Position numbers and translations under genes: made by a program
Origin: JACZSB01 sp965372015
GTDB lineage: Bacteria > Fidelibacterota > Marinisomatia > SCGC-AAA003-L08 > TS1B11
Direction: 5' to 3'
Assembly: GCA_965372015.1 (NCBI GenBank)
Contig: CBDVAP010000139.1
Location: 1-6,962 of the forward strand
DNA length: 6,962 bases
Notes under the pieces: generated by a model
Told to the model about the DNA's origin: nothing
What the model saw: only the letters and a program-made list of their open reading frames with translations
Databases searched by the model: none
Shown here: positions 5,204 through 6,962 of the stretch, one piece after another
Position numbering within the stretch: the stretch's first letter is position 1
Layout of the letters: each line of letters begins with the position of its first letter

Positions 5204-5208
5204 CAAAA

Positions 5209-5796
5209 ATGTATTTTAAGAAACTAGTCATCGCCGCAATACTGATGTCCACTGGCTTGGTAGCCCAGGAACAGACTCTGATTGGCAGGGGAATGGACCA
5301 CGGCGTTTATGGCAGTTCGGGATTGCAAGTATCACAGGTCAACGGTCAAACCGCATACCTGTCGACCTCCCAATTGGTCTGGCTAATCAACCATCGATAT
5401 AGCCTCGGATTGGGTGGTTATAACCTGATCGCATCCGTAGACGGTCCACTAACTCTCGATGCCAAGAACCGATATATAAGCCTGGACTTGGGCGGAGTGG
5501 AAATGGGCTACATTTTCGGCCCGGATAAAATGATTCATGGGGCCTTCCGTGTGTTGGCCAGTGTGGGCCAGGTCTCATACCATAATAGTAATCTGGATCC
5601 GTCGTGGAAAGGGGAAGAAAGTTTTATAACTTCGATCTCCCCAAGCGTCGATTTGATGATGAATGTGACATCATTCTTCCACTTAAGCATTACGGCCAGT
5701 TACCGGCTAGTCAGCGGCGTAGATCTAGATGGATTGACCGATGCTGATTTATCGGGACCAAGCGTCGGCGCAGTTATTCAGATAGGCAAATTTTAA
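5209..5796 (+). CDS. Secreted outer-membrane beta-barrel-like protein, first of a paralogous pair
   Basis: 195 residues. A signal peptide (1-19: MYFKK, hydrophobic core, ending LVA before QEQTL) has no lipobox Cys. The mature part alternates polar and apolar residues and is rich in Gly, Ser, Tyr and aromatics, as in small beta-barrels. It ends IGKF, and a C-terminal Phe on the last strand is the usual BAM-complex recognition signal. Blocks shared with the downstream paralogue are VAQxQTL, LINH, LGGYNL, DLGGVEMGY, PSVDLMMNVT, TASYRLVSGVD and DADLSGPSVG. Compared with the paralogue this copy has lost much of the Gly-rich segment after the NG motif (QTAYLSTSQLVWL against ELGMLVGGHGGWV). I recognise the type as one seen in FCB-group genomes, but know no assigned function. 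The paralogue starts 30 bp downstream, so they are probably cotranscribed. Confidence 0.85.
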   Translation: MYFKKLVIAAILMSTGLVAQEQTLIGRGMDHGVYGSSGLQVSQVNGQTAYLSTSQLVWLINHRYSLGLGGYNLIASVDGPLTLDAKNRYISLDLGGVEMGYIFGPDKMIHGAFRVLASVGQVSYHNSNLDPSWKGEESFITSISPSVDLMMNVTSFFHLSITASYRLVSGVDLDGLTDADLSGPSVGAVIQIGKF

Positions 5797-5826
5797 TTAC
5801 GTGATTTTAAACCAAGGAGTAAGAAC

Positions 5827-6429
5827 ATGAAACGCTTAATAATGATCTCAATGTTATCCCTCGTGCCGCTCGTGGCGCAGCAGCAAACACTTTTCTCCGG
5901 CCCCTATAGCCACGGTGGCTACGGTGGACCACGCATGATGGCCAGCACCATTAATGGCGAACTGGGTATGCTGGTAGGCGGCCACGGCGGCTGGGTGGTG
6001 AACCACGCCATGTTTATTGGCGGTGGCGGCTACGGTCTGGTAAATCAAATTGAAGCCCCAACTGCACAAGACAGCGCGCAAAGATATATCGATTTTGGCT
6101 ATGGTGGGGTGGAAATAGGAGCCATCCTCGCCTCCAACAGACTTGTGCATCTAAGGGTGTCGACCTTAATTGGTGCTGGTAGTCTATCGACGTCATGGCA
6201 TAATAACTACTATGAGGAATATGATCATCATGGACCAAATTACTCGGGAGATGCTTTTTTCATGGCTGAGCCGACTGTGGAGCTGGTAGTCAATATGACG
6301 CCTTGGATGCGGGTAACAGCCGGGGCCAGCTATCGCTTTATTGACGGCATCGAAACTGGCAGCGATTTCAGCGATGCGGATTTCAGCGGTCCATCGGCGA
6401 TAGTCAGTTTGAACTTCGGCAAGTTCTAA
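5827..6429 (+). CDS. Secreted outer-membrane beta-barrel-like protein, second paralogue, Gly/His-rich
   Basis: 200 residues. The signal peptide (1-17, MKRLIM... ending PLVA before QQQTL) has no lipobox. Gly-rich strands follow: SHGGYGGPRMM (28-38), INGELGMLVGGHGGWVVNH (42-60), IGGGGYGL and GYGGVEIGA. The last strands read TAGASYRFIDGIE and DADFSGPSAIVSLNFGKF; the C-terminal Phe fits an outer-membrane barrel. A loop at residues 124-139 is rich in His, Tyr, Asn and acidic residues (HNNYYEEYDHHG) and could bind metal; the first paralogue has a shorter, less His-rich loop there. AAGGAG (5814-5819) lies 7 nt before the ATG. The gene is closed by a strong terminator. The pair looks like a tandem duplication that has diverged; function is unknown. 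Confidence 0.87.
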   Translation: MKRLIMISMLSLVPLVAQQQTLFSGPYSHGGYGGPRMMASTINGELGMLVGGHGGWVVNHAMFIGGGGYGLVNQIEAPTAQDSAQRYIDFGYGGVEIGAILASNRLVHLRVSTLIGAGSLSTSWHNNYYEEYDHHGPNYSGDAFFMAEPTVELVVNMTPWMRVTAGASYRFIDGIETGSDFSDADFSGPSAIVSLNFGKF

Positions 6430-6454
6430 TATCTCGATCGACGGCCCCCGAACT

Positions 6455-6486
6455 AAATGCCCCCTGAGCAATCAGGGGGCGTTTCT
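6455..6486 (+). terminator. Strong rho-independent terminator after the barrel pair
   Basis: GCCCCCTGA (6459-6467), GCAA tetraloop (6468-6471) and TCAGGGGGC (6472-6480) form a perfect 9-bp stem with a GNRA loop. AAA before and TTT after extend the pairing past a T-G wobble, and a T-rich GTTTCTATT tail follows. It lies 26 nt past the second barrel stop. Confidence 0.93.
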
Positions 6487-6766
6487 ATTGGGGGCAATTC
6501 CAAATGGGCTGTGTGTTCGGTTTCTGAGCAATGTGTTCCAAAGCGAACTGATAAATAAGAGACGCTTCATTGGGGGCATTAGTTACCGTTAGTCAACTCG
6601 TACCCCACCATCGGCCTGCCCGGGGCTCCCCGTGGGTCCGTCCAGGGGAGTTAGCTTTCTTAGCGGCTAGTCTCTCCTGCCCCTGCCTACTGCCACTGCC
6701 CCTACCTACTGTCAGTGCCACTGCTACTGCTCCTCCCCTTCCCCCAATGCCCTCCGAAAAAAAGTC
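6487..6766. other. Non-coding stretch between terminator and MerR promoter
   Basis: No gene is supported; frames crossing it are low-complexity. Short direct repeats are visible: ATTGGGGGCA at 6487-6496 and 6569-6578, CTGAGCAAT at 6464-6472 and 6524-6532, TGTGTTC at 6512-6518 and 6532-6538. Small GC hairpins occur at 6621-6632 (CGGGG-CT-CCCCG) and 6626-6650. A pyrimidine-rich tract follows. Confidence 0.65.
6676..6748. repeat. Pyrimidine-rich, hexamer-like low-complexity tract
   Basis: The plus strand is nearly all C and T, with recurring CCTGCC, ACTGCC, CCTACC and ACTGCT words at spacings of 6 or 7, ending in a C-run. It resembles a decayed hexanucleotide repeat. It lies directly upstream of the MerR promoter. 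Confidence 0.55.
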
Positions 6767-6798
6767 TTGACTCTGTACCATGGTACAGACATTATATT
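6767..6798 (+). promoter_or_regulatory. MerR-type promoter/operator with over-long spacer
   Basis: The -35 is TTGACT (6767-6772) and the -10 TATATT (6793-6798), 20 nt apart (19 if TTATAT at 6792-6797 is used). The spacer is filled by the perfect 18-bp palindrome TCTGTACCATGGTACAGA (6772-6789). MerR-family regulators bind such palindromes between over-spaced elements and untwist the DNA to activate. The GTAC core and TTGACTC opening resemble mer operators. It drives the MerR gene directly, so the regulator is probably the first gene of the unit it controls. Confidence 0.88.
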
Positions 6799-6811
6799 AC
6801 CCTGGAGGATT

Positions 6812-6962
6812 ATGACAACCACATTCTCAATTGGGCAACTGGCGAAACGGACTCGGGTAAACATCGAGACTATCCGCTATTACGAGCGGCGGGGCCTATT
6901 GCCTGACCCACCCCGGCGGGAGTCGGGCTACCGGCAATACTCGCCTGATGCGGTGGCGCGCC
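6812..6962 (+). CDS. MerR-family transcriptional regulator, N-terminal part (truncated by window end)
   Basis: 50 codons are visible before the window ends, covering the DNA-binding winged-helix region: FSIGQLAKRTRVNIETIRYYERRGLLP (5-31) followed by the wing RRESGYRQYSPDAVAR. The NIETIRYYERRGLL segment is characteristic of the metal-responsive MerR group (MerR, ZntR, CadR, PbrR type). The effector-binding Cys residues lie in the missing C-terminal half, so mercury, other metals or another effector cannot be told apart here. GGAGG at 6804-6808 is only 3 nt from the ATG, a short spacing, but the motif starts right after this ATG. The promoter just upstream contains its likely operator, implying autoregulation. 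Regulated genes should follow downstream. Confidence 0.93.
   Translation, partial: MTTTFSIGQLAKRTRVNIETIRYYERRGLLPDPPRRESGYRQYSPDAVAR

Larger units (their letters stand above)
4866..5208. other. Gene-poor intergenic region with repeats and candidate regulatory sites
   Basis: 343 bp between the upstream limit of the small membrane ORF's frame and the first barrel gene. No sizeable gene is supported. An in-frame ATG at 5089 would lengthen the barrel protein, but the extra 40 residues are not signal-peptide-like. The stretch holds the mini-ORF, two heptamer arrays, a GC hairpin, a CRP-like palindrome and an AGACCA inverted repeat, each listed separately. I find no convincing -35/-10 pair for the barrel operon. 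Confidence 0.7.

Noticed and set aside
5089..5208. ATG at 5089 as start of the first barrel protein (40 extra residues)
   Set aside because: The extension is polar, unlike a signal peptide, and has no good Shine-Dalgarno. It overlaps the repeat and CRP-like site, whereas the ATG at 5209 has AGGAG and begins a proper signal peptide.
6570..6781. Frames of 62-66 codons on both strands near the pyrimidine tract
   Set aside because: Their translations are low-complexity (Pro/Leu/Ala-rich or Gly-rich) products of the repeat tract and they lack ribosome binding sites.

Overview
The window is bacterial, with Gram-negative character. Two small proteins carry signal peptides and end in the terminal-Phe signature of outer-membrane beta-barrels, and ribosome binding sites are AGGAGG-like. 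The left part, to about 4.5 kb, is visibly GC-rich; the barrel-gene block at 5.2-6.4 kb is closer to even composition. Heptanucleotide repeats between genes plus this barrel family remind me of FCB-group or Marinimicrobia/KSB1-like metagenomic genomes. That placement is a low-confidence impression, not something the sequence proves.

Layout. (a) 2-2226, minus strand: a two-gene ABC importer operon of the glycine betaine/choline/ergothioneine type. It comprises a short ATPase and, overlapping it by 4 nt (GTGA), a fused substrate-binding/permease protein. (b) 2354-3358, plus strand, divergent from the importer: egtD, the L-histidine N-alpha-trimethyltransferase that makes hercynine (histidine betaine), with all recognised active-site residues present. 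(c) 3522-4061, plus: a YmdB-like macrodomain protein with its own candidate promoter and an altered second catalytic loop. (d) 4124-4519, minus and convergent: a YjbQ/UPF0047 protein. (e) 4596-4724, minus: an unrecognised 42-residue single-span membrane protein with a strong ribosome binding site. (f) 4866-5208: a gene-poor stretch with a Shine-Dalgarno-led 10-codon ORF, a seven-unit heptamer array, a hairpin, a second short heptamer array and a CRP-like palindrome. (g) 5209-6429, plus: two adjacent paralogous barrel-like secreted proteins, closed by a strong intrinsic terminator. (h) 6430-6766: non-coding, with a pyrimidine-rich hexamer-like tract. (i) 6767-6962, plus: a MerR-type promoter with a perfect 18-bp palindrome in an over-long spacer, leading into a MerR-family regulator cut off by the window end.

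How the genes may work together. The best-supported functional link is importer plus egtD. A betaine-family importer beside the enzyme that makes histidine betaine suggests uptake of, or trade in, ergothioneine, hercynine or a related betaine. No EgtB, EgtC, EgtE or EanB-type sulfur transferase lies in the window, so the pathway is either completed elsewhere or stops at hercynine. The macrodomain, YjbQ and small membrane genes have no evident link to it. The barrel pair is an independent two-gene unit, and the MerR gene starts another unit whose targets lie beyond the window.
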